Below, piece by piece: positions 1-7,488 of a stretch of 20,372 nt of DNA; the first letter of the stretch is position 1; the number at the start of each line of letters is the position of its first letter. A program made the translations under genes and the position numbers. The stretch is from contig FR899773.1 of NCBI GenBank assembly GCA_000437355.1, forward strand, positions 67,688 to 88,059, given 5' to 3'. Origin of the DNA: Firmicutes bacterium CAG:460 (GTDB taxonomy: Bacteria > Bacillota_I > Bacilli_A > RF39 > UBA660). The notes beneath the pieces were generated by a model. It did not search any database. It was not told where the DNA came from and was given only the letters and a program-made list of their open reading frames with translations.

Positions 1-1787
1 CCGCCTGATGCACTAACGCTTTCCCTAGTAATTGTAGTTTGAGCCCCTTGATAAGCTTGATTAATTGAATGATTAATACTTGATGTTAAATCATAATTAT
101 TAATAAATATATAAGTACCACCACTATACATATCATCCACATTTATTTCTTTTATTTTAACATTCATTGCTTTTTCAACTTTATCTGCTAAACCAAATAC
201 AGTTGCATAAACCAAATATCTTTCCCACAAAATGATTTCAGGTAACTCTTTTGTATCAAATGTTCCAAAATCATTTAAGAATCTTTTAAAAGCCTTCCAT
301 TTTGTGTAATCTTCTATTCCTTTTTCACTCTTTCTTCTAATAAGTCCAATATAAATTATAAATATAATACTTGCAAATATTAAAGTATGTATAAGTAAAA
401 ATTCAACATTAAATACTACAGCACCCATAAAATAAATCATAAATGCCACAAGTAACATTATAAATCCATAAACAAATTTACCTGATAAATTATCATAAAA
501 GCCTTGATTTTTACCATCTTCTAAAACTTTATTCTTCCATTTAGTATAACTACTCATAAATTTATCACAAGTTTTAGTAGAACTAGCATATTTCTTTAAA
601 TCTTTAGTTGTAAATTCATTTTTAAAACCAACTTTATCAAATAGAAAATCTACTAAACAATTTTCAGTTTCATTTAAATTATCTCTATTTAATAATGTAA
701 ACTTATAACTATTCTTTTCTCCTTCTATTTTTTTAGCTTTAATATTTTTCTTATATATTAAATTCATAATTGATGCACTCATAGCATTCGGAGTAATTGT
801 ATTATTCATTAAATAATCTACTACTTCCACATTATAATCATCAATAAACTCTCTATTATACTCTAAATTAAACTTAGGTTTTCTTTCTTTATCATATTTT
901 TTATATACATAAATCCATACAAATAATAAAATTATATAATAACCAACAGATAAACCTTCAAATGTATAAAATAACACTCTATTTCTTTTTATTGTTTCTA
1001 AATCTTTTGCTACAATATCATCTTCATGTTCTATAATACTTTCTCTTACACTATCATTATCAGTTTTTAAAAATAAACTTTCATCAAAACCACTTTTTGG
1101 TGTAACAGTTCTAAAGTCAACAGCTTCATATGATGATACTTTCTTAACACTTGCAAGAACACTAGTATAATTAGGATTAACTTCTACAATTTCTGAATTC
1201 CCAGTAAGGGGTCCATGAAACCACCAACTAAAGTCATTTTCATTCATTTTAGTTGGATAATTAACTCTAATTTGTAAATCTCTAATATCATCTTCAAAAA
1301 GATCACCAATAAAATTCCAATAATATTCAACTACATCACTATGAGAAATACCAACATCTTTTAATGTATATTTAATTAAAAACCCTGTTTTATCATTATC
1401 TGTAGCATAATACATTCTAACTCTTAAACCATTACCTAAATTAGTTAAAACATATTTACTCATAGTACCATTATTAGCATAATCTACTTCACTAAAAGTA
1501 TCAAAATCTTCATTAAAAGTATCAAAAGAAACACTGCTTACATATTTAGCACTTATACTTAAATTTTCTATATTACTTGCATTATAATTACTATAATCAC
1601 TTGCATAAACTATATCTCTTTCATAACCATTAAATGTTCCATCCAACACAATTAATTCTACTACATCCATGTCTCCATTTTCTTTTAATGTTGCATCAAT
1701 ATAAAAATGTTTTATATCATAATCTGCAGCTAAACAAAACATTGGCAAACATAAAAATGTTATAATAGCAATTAATATCTTTTTCAT
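1..1787 (-). CDS. DUF2207 family membrane protein (C-terminus cut by window edge)
   Basis: I translated this frame by hand. It starts at ATG 1787 behind GAAAGGTTG and runs open off the left edge, giving about 595 residues. A signal peptide (MKKILIAIITFLCLPMFCLA) is followed by a roughly 230-residue extracytoplasmic beta-rich domain, one membrane segment near residues 265-290, a cytoplasmic stretch, and two more membrane helices (near FIMLLVAFMIYFMG and LIHTLIFASIIFIIYIGLI). After them comes the typical DUF2207 tail with KWKAFKRFLNDF and WERYLVYATVFGLADKV. The visible end, SVSASGG, is turning Gly/Ser-rich, as DUF2207 C-termini do. In many Firmicutes DUF2207 proteins sit next to LemA, as here; their function is not established. 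It lies downstream of lemA but beyond a terminator, so it may be expressed by readthrough. Family assignment is firm; role unknown. Confidence 0.85.
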   Translation of the reverse strand, partial: MKKILIAIITFLCLPMFCLAADYDIKHFYIDATLKENGDMDVVELIVLDGTFNGYERDIVYASDYSNYNASNIENLSISAKYVSSVSFDTFNEDFDTFSEVDYANNGTMSKYVLTNLGNGLRVRMYYATDNDKTGFLIKYTLKDVGISHSDVVEYYWNFIGDLFEDDIRDLQIRVNYPTKMNENDFSWWFHGPLTGNSEIVEVNPNYTSVLASVKKVSSYEAVDFRTVTPKSGFDESLFLKTDNDSVRESIIEHEDDIVAKDLETIKRNRVLFYTFEGLSVGYYIILLFVWIYVYKKYDKERKPKFNLEYNREFIDDYNVEVVDYLMNNTITPNAMSASIMNLIYKKNIKAKKIEGEKNSYKFTLLNRDNLNETENCLVDFLFDKVGFKNEFTTKDLKKYASSTKTCDKFMSSYTKWKNKVLEDGKNQGFYDNLSGKFVYGFIMLLVAFMIYFMGAVVFNVEFLLIHTLIFASIIFIIYIGLIRRKSEKGIEDYTKWKAFKRFLNDFGTFDTKELPEIILWERYLVYATVFGLADKVEKAMNVKIKEINVDDMYSGGTYIFINNYDLTSSINHSINQAYQGAQTTITRESVSASG

Positions 1788-1804
1788 AACTCAACCTTTC
1801 TTTT

Positions 1805-1830
1805 AAAAAAAGACGTTCAAAACGTCTTTT
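1805..1830 (-). terminator. Rho-independent terminator after lemA
   Basis: A perfect 10-bp stem (1807-1816 with 1821-1830) and a 4-nt loop are followed on the minus strand by seven T. The stem includes the lemA stop codon. It separates lemA from the DUF2207 gene, whose ATG is only about 20 nt beyond the T-run. Confidence 0.85.
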
Positions 1831-2380
1831 AGAACTTAACTTGAACATTTTGTCGTTCTGTTTCATTTGCTTCAAAGAAAGCTTCTTTTTCAAACCTAAA
1901 TAAACTTGCAATAATATTACTTGGTACCATATCTACTTTATTATTATAAACCATTACAGTATCATTATAAAATTGTCTAGCACTAGCAATTTTACTTTCA
2001 GTTTCAGTAAGTTCTTGTTGTAAAGCTTGGAAATTAGTATTTGCTTTTAATTCTGGATAGCTTTCAGTTAAAGCAAATAATTTAGAAATTGCTTTAGTTA
2101 ATTCTCCATCAGCTTTCATTTGGTCTTCAGGTAAAGTCGCAGATACATAAGTATTACGAGCCTTAATTACTGCTTCTAAAGTTTCAGATTCATGTTTTGT
2201 ATAACCTTTAACAGTTTCAACTAAATTTGGTATTAAATCAAATCTTCTTTTTAATTGAACATCAATTTGTGCCCATTGATCTTTAACTCTATTTCTTAAA
2301 GCTATTAATTTGTTATATACACTAATTGCCCAAAAAACGATTAAAATTCCAACAATTATTAATATCATCCACCATTTCAT
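1829..2380 (-). CDS. lemA: LemA family protein
   Basis: 183 residues. An N-terminal membrane anchor (about residues 2-22, MILIIVGILIVFWAISV) leads into the diagnostic LemA stretch: YNKLIALRNRVKDQWAQIDV, then RRFDLIPNLVETVKGY and the E..TLEAVIKARN helix. The rest is predicted to form the helical bundle exposed outside the membrane. The length is normal for the family. The start is fixed by a strong AAGGAGG at 2389-2395, about 8 nt from the ATG. Its molecular role is unknown in most bacteria; association with DUF2207/TPM-domain membrane proteins is a recurrent gene neighbourhood and is reproduced here. It has its own promoter candidate in the 74-bp gap after smc. Confidence 0.95.
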   Translation of the reverse strand: MKWWMILIIVGILIVFWAISVYNKLIALRNRVKDQWAQIDVQLKRRFDLIPNLVETVKGYTKHESETLEAVIKARNTYVSATLPEDQMKADGELTKAISKLFALTESYPELKANTNFQALQQELTETESKIASARQFYNDTVMVYNNKVDMVPSNIIASLFRFEKEAFFEANETERQNVQVKF

Positions 2381-2401
2381 AATTCATTCCTCCTTAAAAT
2401 A

Positions 2402-2430
2402 ATTTTATCATATTTTTAAAATAATATAAA
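2402..2430 (-). promoter_or_regulatory. Candidate lemA promoter
   Basis: On the minus strand: TTTATA (2430-2425), a 17-bp spacer, TAAAAT (2407-2402), with a TGA just before the -10 (extended -10 type). It lies in the smc-lemA gap and suggests lemA is not solely dependent on smc transcription. The region is so AT-rich that chance matches are likely. Confidence 0.45.
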
Positions 2431-2454
2431 CAATATTTAAAAACTTTACATAAT

Positions 2455-5385
2455 TTAACTTTCTAATTTAGCACTAACTATCTTACTTACTCCAGATTCT
2501 TGCATTGTTATTCCATATAATGAATCTGCATATTCCATCATTCTCTTTTTATGGGTTATAACAATAAATTGACTTCTAGATTTTTCTTCACTTAAATATT
2601 TACCAAACATATCCACATTTACTTCATCTAAAGCAGCTTCAGCTTCATCTAAAATAACAAATGGAGATGGCTTAACTTCAAGCATTGCAAATAATAAACA
2701 TATGGCAGTTAAAGCTTTTTCTCCCCCACTTAAAGATAATGGTGAATTAATCTTCTTTCCTGGAGGTATAGCTAAAATATCAATACCTGTATTAAGTAAA
2801 TCATCTGGATTACTTAAAGATAACTCTCCTTTTCCACCTTTAAACATCATTTTAAATATCTTGCTAAATTCTTTACTTATACTATCAAATGAATTTTTAA
2901 ACTTATCTATCATAATATCATCCATTTCCCTAATAATATCTTTTAGTTCTCCAGATGCACTTTCTAAATCATACTTTTGACTATTTAAAAATTCATATCT
3001 TTTAGAAATTCTTTCATATTCATCAATAGCACCAACATTTACATTACCTAAACTAGCTAATTCTTTTTTTAAATTCTTTACATGTTCTCTTGCTATATCA
3101 GCATCCATTTCTAAATTATAATTACCACACGCAGACTCATATGTTAAATTATAACTATTATTTAATTCTTCTAATAAATTATCTAACTTAACTTCTAGCT
3201 TACCACTAACAACTTCTTTATTCTTTAGTTCATTATTAACTAAGTTATAACTACTATTATTATCTCTAAGCTTTTTATCTAAGATATTTATTTCATCATT
3301 TACTTCTATCTTTTCTTTACTTATTACTTTAATATCTTTTTCTATTATTTCTTTACTCTTAACTAAATTATTTATACTTTCCATTAAATTAACTAAATGC
3401 TCATCTAATTTATTACTCTTTAAATCATTAATACCATCAAGTTCACTTAAAATACTTTTATGTTCTTCATTTAATCTACTTAAATTAGTTCTTTTATTAA
3501 ACAACTCTTCATTTAATAAAACAATATATTTATTTAATACATTTTCTCTTTCTTCAAGTTCCAATGTATCTTCACTTAAATTATTTACTTCTTCAGTTAA
3601 TTCTTTTATTTTAATATCTAATTTTTGTAAATCATTTTTTAATTTATTTAACTCATTCTTTTCATTTAACATTGAATTTTTCTTACTAGTACCACCAGTA
3701 ATAGAACCACCAACATGAAGTATTTCTCCATCTAATGATACAACAACATATTTATAATTTATTAACTTACCTATTATATTTAATGTTCTTTCATTATCAA
3801 CAACAATTACTTGACCTAGTCTATTTTCAACAATATTTTTATATTTTTTATCATATCTCACTAAATCACTTAAAACTCCAATATAACCATTAATATTCCT
3901 AATATCATTAATAATATCACTACTTACATATTTAGATTTAATAACATTTAATGGATAAAATGTTGCTCTTCCTAACTTTCTTTCTTTTAAGAAATCTATG
4001 GCACTTAATGCAACATTATCATCATCTACAACTAAATAATTACTACTAGCCCCTAATGCTATATCAGTTGCTATCACATATTTTTCAGGTATATCTAATA
4101 ATTTACCAATTGTATTATGAACACCATGTATTCTTGGATTATTTAAAATATTTCTAACACTTACTGGAGCAGCTTCAGCACTTAAAATATTATTTTCTAA
4201 TATTTCAATTTTATTTTCTAACAAGAACTTAGCTTTATTAGCTTCCATTAAGGCATTAGAAGATGTACTTTTCTTAACCTTTATTACCAATAATTTATTT
4301 TTTACTTCTTCACTTTTTTCTCTTTGGTCATTAACACTTGCTTCAATATCTAATATTTCTCTTTCTAAAACAGTAATATTCTTATTTACATTAAGTTCAC
4401 TTTCTTTTAACTTAATTAAATTATCATCAATGACTTCCTTACTTGCTTCATATTTCTTTCTTTCTAAAGTTAACTTCTTTTCACCATTTAAATTACTTAT
4501 ATCTTCAGTTATTTTAAGTAATTCTTCCTTTTTCTTATTAACTACTTCTTCAAGCTCTATATTTCTTAATCTTAGTTTTTCTAACCTTGTATCTCCGACA
4601 TTGTCTTTTAAAGTAATCAATTTTTCTTTTAATGCTTTTACTTCTTCACTAACTTTAGAATATTCTAAATTTAAATCAGTTATATCTTTAGCAATTAATG
4701 CTACATCTATACTTTCTAGTTCTCCTTTTATATCAAGATACTTCTTAGCAACAACACTTTGTTCTTTTAAAGGTAAAACCGTTTTAGATAACTCATCAAT
4801 GACTAGTTTAATACGCATTAAGTTTTCTTCAGTTCTCTCTAACTTCTTTAAACTTTCTTCCTTACGTTTTTTATATTTTAATACTCCTGCAGCACTTTCA
4901 AATATAACTCTTCTATCACTAGATTTAGAATTTACTATATCTGTAACATTTCCCTGACTAATGATATTAAAAGCATTTGCACCTGCTCCAGAGTCAATAA
5001 ACATATCCGTTATATCTTTAAGTCTAACCCTTGAATTGTTAATATAATACTCATTTTCCCCAGTTGAATAAACTATTCTTTTTATTTCAACTTCTTTAAA
5101 ATCACTATGCAAATAATGGTCACTATTATCAAAAACTAAAGCAACCATCGCTCTTTTTTGAGCTTCTCTTGACTCACTACCACTAAAGATACAATCTGTC
5201 ATATTATTTTGACCACGCAAAGACCTAACAGATTGTTCCCCTAAAACCCATCTAACAGCATCAACAATATTACTTTTACCTGAACCATTCGGACCAACTA
5301 TTCCTGTTATCCCCGGATTAATTTCCAAATCCAATTTATCTGCGAAAGACTTAAACCCCTGAGCTCTTATACTCTTTAAATACAT
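2455..5385 (-). CDS. smc: Chromosome segregation protein SMC (short-armed)
   Basis: 976 residues. The ATPase N-lobe carries Walker A GPNGSGKSN at 31-39, the arginine-finger region SLRGQ (R57) and the Q-loop ISQGNVT near 142-148. A coiled coil spans about 170-405. The hinge is at about 418-565 and contains VHNTIGKLLDI, GRATFYPLN and HVGGSITGG. The return coiled coil runs to about 780. The C-lobe has NVNVGAIDEYE, the ABC signature LSLSGGEKALTA (883-894) and Walker B FVILDEAEAALDE (909-921). All catalytic motifs are intact, so it should be an active condensin ATPase for chromosome compaction and segregation, normally with ScpA/ScpB. It is about 200 residues shorter than the usual ~1180, all lost from the arms. 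It follows rnc with TAA directly abutting ATG, behind a weak GGTG ribosome site, implying co-transcription and coupling. ftsY, the usual next gene in many Firmicutes, is not downstream. Confidence 0.97.
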   Translation of the reverse strand: MYLKSIRAQGFKSFADKLDLEINPGITGIVGPNGSGKSNIVDAVRWVLGEQSVRSLRGQNNMTDCIFSGSESREAQKRAMVALVFDNSDHYLHSDFKEVEIKRIVYSTGENEYYINNSRVRLKDITDMFIDSGAGANAFNIISQGNVTDIVNSKSSDRRVIFESAAGVLKYKKRKEESLKKLERTEENLMRIKLVIDELSKTVLPLKEQSVVAKKYLDIKGELESIDVALIAKDITDLNLEYSKVSEEVKALKEKLITLKDNVGDTRLEKLRLRNIELEEVVNKKKEELLKITEDISNLNGEKKLTLERKKYEASKEVIDDNLIKLKESELNVNKNITVLEREILDIEASVNDQREKSEEVKNKLLVIKVKKSTSSNALMEANKAKFLLENKIEILENNILSAEAAPVSVRNILNNPRIHGVHNTIGKLLDIPEKYVIATDIALGASSNYLVVDDDNVALSAIDFLKERKLGRATFYPLNVIKSKYVSSDIINDIRNINGYIGVLSDLVRYDKKYKNIVENRLGQVIVVDNERTLNIIGKLINYKYVVVSLDGEILHVGGSITGGTSKKNSMLNEKNELNKLKNDLQKLDIKIKELTEEVNNLSEDTLELEERENVLNKYIVLLNEELFNKRTNLSRLNEEHKSILSELDGINDLKSNKLDEHLVNLMESINNLVKSKEIIEKDIKVISKEKIEVNDEINILDKKLRDNNSSYNLVNNELKNKEVVSGKLEVKLDNLLEELNNSYNLTYESACGNYNLEMDADIAREHVKNLKKELASLGNVNVGAIDEYERISKRYEFLNSQKYDLESASGELKDIIREMDDIMIDKFKNSFDSISKEFSKIFKMMFKGGKGELSLSNPDDLLNTGIDILAIPPGKKINSPLSLSGGEKALTAICLLFAMLEVKPSPFVILDEAEAALDEVNVDMFGKYLSEEKSRSQFIVITHKKRMMEYADSLYGITMQESGVSKIVSAKLES

Positions 5386-6036
5386 TTATTTCACCGCACT
5401 TTTGTTTAAAGCATCTAAAGCCGCATTTTGTTCAGCTTCCTTCTTGCTTTTGCCAATTCCCTTTCCATATATAATATTATCTATTTTAACAGCCATTTCA
5501 AATGTTTTATCATGAGAATTTCCAAACTCACGAACTAAAACATATTCTAAAGACTTCTTACTAGTTTGTACTGCTTCTTGTAATTTAGTTTTATAATCAG
5601 TATTAAAATCACAACCTTTATTTATATAAGGTACAATTATATCCATCAAATATTTTTTAACAACGTCCCAACCTTGGTCCAAGTATATTGCTGCAGCTAC
5701 AGCTTCAAATACATCAGCAATAATTGTATCATTCAAAAAATGCATTTGTCCTTGTCCAAGTCTTATATATTTATCAATACCTAAATCTTTAGAATAAGTA
5801 GCTAAGGCTTTTTCACAAACAAAGTTAGCACGTGTCTTAGTCATCTCGCCTTCACTAAAATTTGTATTCAAAAACAAATAATCACTAGTGGCAGCTTCTA
5901 AAATAGCATCACCTAAATACTCTAACCTTTCATAGTTTTCACAATTATGTTCATTTGAATAACTACTATGTGTTAAAGCTGTCTCCAATAACTTCTTATT
6001 CTTAATTTCAATACCCATTTTTTTTAAATATTCCAT
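5386..6036 (-). CDS. rnc: Ribonuclease III
   Basis: 216 residues, slightly short for the family. The catalytic domain has the signature ERLEYLGDAIL (36-46) and DVFEAVAAAIYLD (108-120). The metal-binding acidic residues E39, D43, D108 and E111 are all present. The C-terminal dsRNA-binding domain spans about 147-213 and ends in the typical GKSKKEAEQNAALDAL helix. The enzyme cleaves double-stranded RNA, including rRNA precursors and structured mRNAs. It is first in the rnc-smc operon, and its stop codon is directly followed by the smc ATG. The ATG at 6036 is used; the ribosome site is weak (GGATATGG). The leader contains two promoter-like boxes and an imperfect hairpin. Confidence 0.97.
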   Translation of the reverse strand: MEYLKKMGIEIKNKKLLETALTHSSYSNEHNCENYERLEYLGDAILEAATSDYLFLNTNFSEGEMTKTRANFVCEKALATYSKDLGIDKYIRLGQGQMHFLNDTIIADVFEAVAAAIYLDQGWDVVKKYLMDIIVPYINKGCDFNTDYKTKLQEAVQTSKKSLEYVLVREFGNSHDKTFEMAVKIDNIIYGKGIGKSKKEAEQNAALDALNKSAVK

Positions 6037-6060
6037 AAAACCATATCCATTTCTCTTTTA

Positions 6061-6069
6061 ATTGTATCA
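6061..6069 (-). promoter_or_regulatory. Candidate proximal rnc promoter (extended -10)
   Basis: On the minus strand TGATACAAT forms an extended -10 (TGn plus TACAAT at 6066-6061) about 25 nt upstream of the rnc ATG. No good -35 is seen. Confidence 0.35.
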
Positions 6070-6080
6070 AATTTTTAACT

Positions 6081-6111
6081 AAAAGTCTTGTTTTTTTTAC
6101 AAAACCTTTAC
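6081..6111 (-). other. Imperfect hairpin in the rnc leader
   Basis: The arms at about 6081-6091 and 6099-6109 pair over 11 positions with one mismatch and one G-U pair, around a 7-nt homopolymer loop. Read on the minus strand it is followed by TTTTAG, so it could act as a weak attenuator or as a structured leader element. It lies between the two rnc promoter candidates. Confidence 0.35.
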
Positions 6112-6154
6112 ATTTTCAACCATTTAATACTATATTTACTACTTACCCATTAAC

Positions 6155-6183
6155 ATTATAGCAAATTTTTTCCACTATGAAAA
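6155..6183 (-). promoter_or_regulatory. Candidate distal rnc-smc promoter
   Basis: On the minus strand: TTTTCA (6183-6178), a 17-bp spacer and a perfect TATAAT (6160-6155), preceded by TGC (extended -10). It is back-to-back with the yidD promoter: the two -35 boxes are only 2 bp apart. Confidence 0.55.
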
Positions 6184-6185
6184 CA

Positions 6186-6214
6186 TTTACAAATGAATAA
6201 TTATATAGTAAAAT
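6186..6214 (+). promoter_or_regulatory. Candidate yidD promoter
   Basis: TTTACA (6186-6191), a 17-bp spacer and TAAAAT (6209-6214). The ribosome binding site begins about 5 nt downstream of the -10, so the transcript leader is very short and may be close to leaderless if the 6224 GTG were used. Confidence 0.6.
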
Positions 6215-6218
6215 TATT

Positions 6219-6228
6219 AAAGGGTGAT
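6219..6228 (+). promoter_or_regulatory. Ribosome binding site overlapping the nominal yidD GTG
   Basis: AAAGGGTGAT complements the 16S 3' end (AAGGAGGTGAT-like) and contains the in-frame GTG at 6224. A start inside the Shine-Dalgarno sequence is improbable, which argues that initiation occurs downstream, at or near 6233. Confidence 0.5.
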
Positions 6229-6457
6229 ATTTATAAAAAAATTACTAATTTATTTAATCAGAGCTTATCAAGTTACCCCTACTCATGCTCATTCAATGTG
6301 TAGATTTACACCGACATGCAGCCAGTATATGATTGATGCCCTACATGAATATGGCTTATTTAAAGGATTAAAATTAGGAATAAAAAGAATACTTAGATGT
6401 AATCCTTTTGGAAAATATGGTCATGATGAGATAAAAAAGGAAGGAAAAACAATATGA
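6224..6457 (+). CDS. yidD: YidD-type membrane protein insertion efficiency factor
   Basis: At most 77 residues, the usual YidD size. It shows the family core: LIRAYQ, then SMCRFTPTCSQYMIDAL, the helix HEYGLFKGLKLGIKRILRCNPFG and a short charged tail. The two conserved cysteines of the CRF.PTC motif and the third in LRCNP are present. YidD proteins are small peripheral membrane proteins that assist YidC-dependent insertion. The family normally sits with rpmH-rnpA-yidC; here it is alone, upstream of a lipoprotein that it overlaps by 4 bp (ATGA), so the two are translationally coupled. The start is uncertain. GTG 6224 lies within the ribosome binding site, and homologues begin at the position of the ATA codon at 6233 (MKKLLI... 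register). Confidence 0.93.
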   Translation: MIFIKKLLIYLIRAYQVTPTHAHSMCRFTPTCSQYMIDALHEYGLFKGLKLGIKRILRCNPFGKYGHDEIKKEGKTI

Positions 6458-7308
6458 AAAAACTATTTTTAATAATATTAAGTGCATTTTTACTAACAGG
6501 ATGTAGTTTAAAAAAGGATAATTTAGAAAATGCCACTATTTATACTACTATCTATCCAGTTAAGTATTTAACAGAATTTATGTATAAAGACTACGGTACA
6601 ATAGAAAGTATCTATCCAAGCGGTGCAGACGTTTTTAATTATGAACTTACTGATAAACAAATAAAAAAATATGCCAAATCAGACCTATTTATTTATAATG
6701 GTTTAAGTAATGAAAAAACAATTGCTAAAAATCTTATTAATAAAAACAAGAATTTACTAATAATTGATGTATCAAATGGTCTATCTTATAAAAACGGAGT
6801 TAAAGAATTATGGATGAGCCCAAATAATTATTTAATGCTTGCTAAGAATATTAAAGATTATTTAAAAGAATATTTAGAAAGTCAAATAATTTCTGATTAT
6901 GTTGAAAAAAAATATCAAGAGCTATCTGAAATACTTTCTCTAAAAGATGCAGATTTAAGAGCTATTGGTAAGGAAGCACAATCAAAAGGGACAAACACCT
7001 TAGTAGTAAGTGACAATGTATTTAAATTTTTAGAAAACTATGGGTTTAATATTGTCTCACTAGATGAAGAAACTTTAACAGAAGGAACACTTAATTCTAT
7101 AAAAAATAATTTCAAGAAAGAAACATATACAACAATATTTGTTTTAGATAACAATTATACTGATAATATCAATTCTATTGTAAGTGATTATAAAGCAAAA
7201 ACCATCGATGTTAAGTCTATGATTAACATTGATACTGATAATACTGATGACTATTTAACTGTAATGCAAGATTTTATTGATAATATTGAAAATATTTGCA
7301 TTAGCTAA
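6454..7308 (+). CDS. TroA/ZnuA-fold lipoprotein lacking metal-binding histidines
   Basis: 284 residues. The signal peptide ends in a lipobox, LLTGC with the acylated Cys at 17, so it is a membrane-anchored lipoprotein. The order of motifs matches metal-ABC-transporter solute-binding proteins of cluster A-I: IYTTIYPVKYLTEFM at about 29-43, SGADVFNYELTDKQI at 56-70 (family: ..DPH.YEPT), ADLFIYNG-like SDLFIYNG at 76-83, ELWMSP at 118-123 (family: PH.WL.P) and VSDNVFKFLENYGF at 185-198. The expected ligands are replaced by F61, E118 and D187, and there is no histidine in the whole protein. Zinc or manganese binding of the classical kind is therefore unlikely. No permease or ATPase gene is adjacent. 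It may recognise another ligand or be a structural relic. Start supported by AAGGAAGG upstream of the ATG. Confidence 0.85.
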   Translation: MKKLFLIILSAFLLTGCSLKKDNLENATIYTTIYPVKYLTEFMYKDYGTIESIYPSGADVFNYELTDKQIKKYAKSDLFIYNGLSNEKTIAKNLINKNKNLLIIDVSNGLSYKNGVKELWMSPNNYLMLAKNIKDYLKEYLESQIISDYVEKKYQELSEILSLKDADLRAIGKEAQSKGTNTLVVSDNVFKFLENYGFNIVSLDEETLTEGTLNSIKNNFKKETYTTIFVLDNNYTDNINSIVSDYKAKTIDVKSMINIDTDNTDDYLTVMQDFIDNIENICIS

Positions 7309-7337
7309 TTGACAAGTGACTACTTTTATATTAAAAT
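7309..7337 (+). promoter_or_regulatory. Strong promoter for tRNA-Ser
   Basis: A perfect TTGACA (7309-7314), an exact 17-bp spacer and TAAAAT (7332-7337). The tRNA begins 16 nt after the -10. One of the best sigma-A-type promoters in the window. Confidence 0.85.
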
Positions 7338-7352
7338 ATAGAGGTAGCTTAT

Positions 7353-7445
7353 GGAGCAGTACTCAAGAGGCTGAAGAGGGATCCCTGCTAAGGATTTAGG
7401 TCGGCGAATGCTGGCGCGGAGGTTCAAATCCTCTCTGCTCCGCCA
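7353..7445 (+). tRNA. tRNA-Ser(GCT)
   Basis: A class II tRNA of 93 nt with encoded CCA. The acceptor GGAGCAG (7353-7359) pairs with CTGCTCC (7435-7441). The anticodon stem GATCC/GGATT (7380-7384/7392-7396) encloses loop CTGCTAA with anticodon GCT at 7387-7389. A long variable arm and the T-arm GAGG-TTCAAAT-CCTC follow. It reads AGC/AGU serine codons. Confidence 0.97.
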
Positions 7446-7456
7446 TTTAAGCAATT

Positions 7457-7487
7457 AAAAACTTCCAAATTTATGGAAGTTTTTTTG
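7457..7487 (+). terminator. Terminator after tRNA-Ser, shared with the convergent ATP-grasp gene
   Basis: An 11-bp stem (7457-7467 with 7474-7484) and a 6-nt loop run into a T-run on the plus strand. On the minus strand the stem ends in TTTTT, so it can also serve the ATP-grasp gene that ends 2 nt away at 7489. Confidence 0.85.
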
Positions 7488-7488
7488 T

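Noticed and set aside
1717..1911. Minus-strand 64-residue frame spanning the lemA-DUF2207 junction
   Set aside because: It overlaps the lemA end, the terminator and the DUF2207 start in another frame and shows no family features.
2702..4957. Plus-strand open frames at 2702-2980 and 4430-4957
   Set aside because: Both lie entirely opposite smc, have low-complexity Leu/Ser/Phe-rich translations and no matching ribosome sites.
6454..6457. Mycoplasma-type code with TGA as Trp
   Set aside because: The yidD frame ends in TGA overlapping the lipoprotein ATG, and Trp residues elsewhere are TGG, so the standard code fits.
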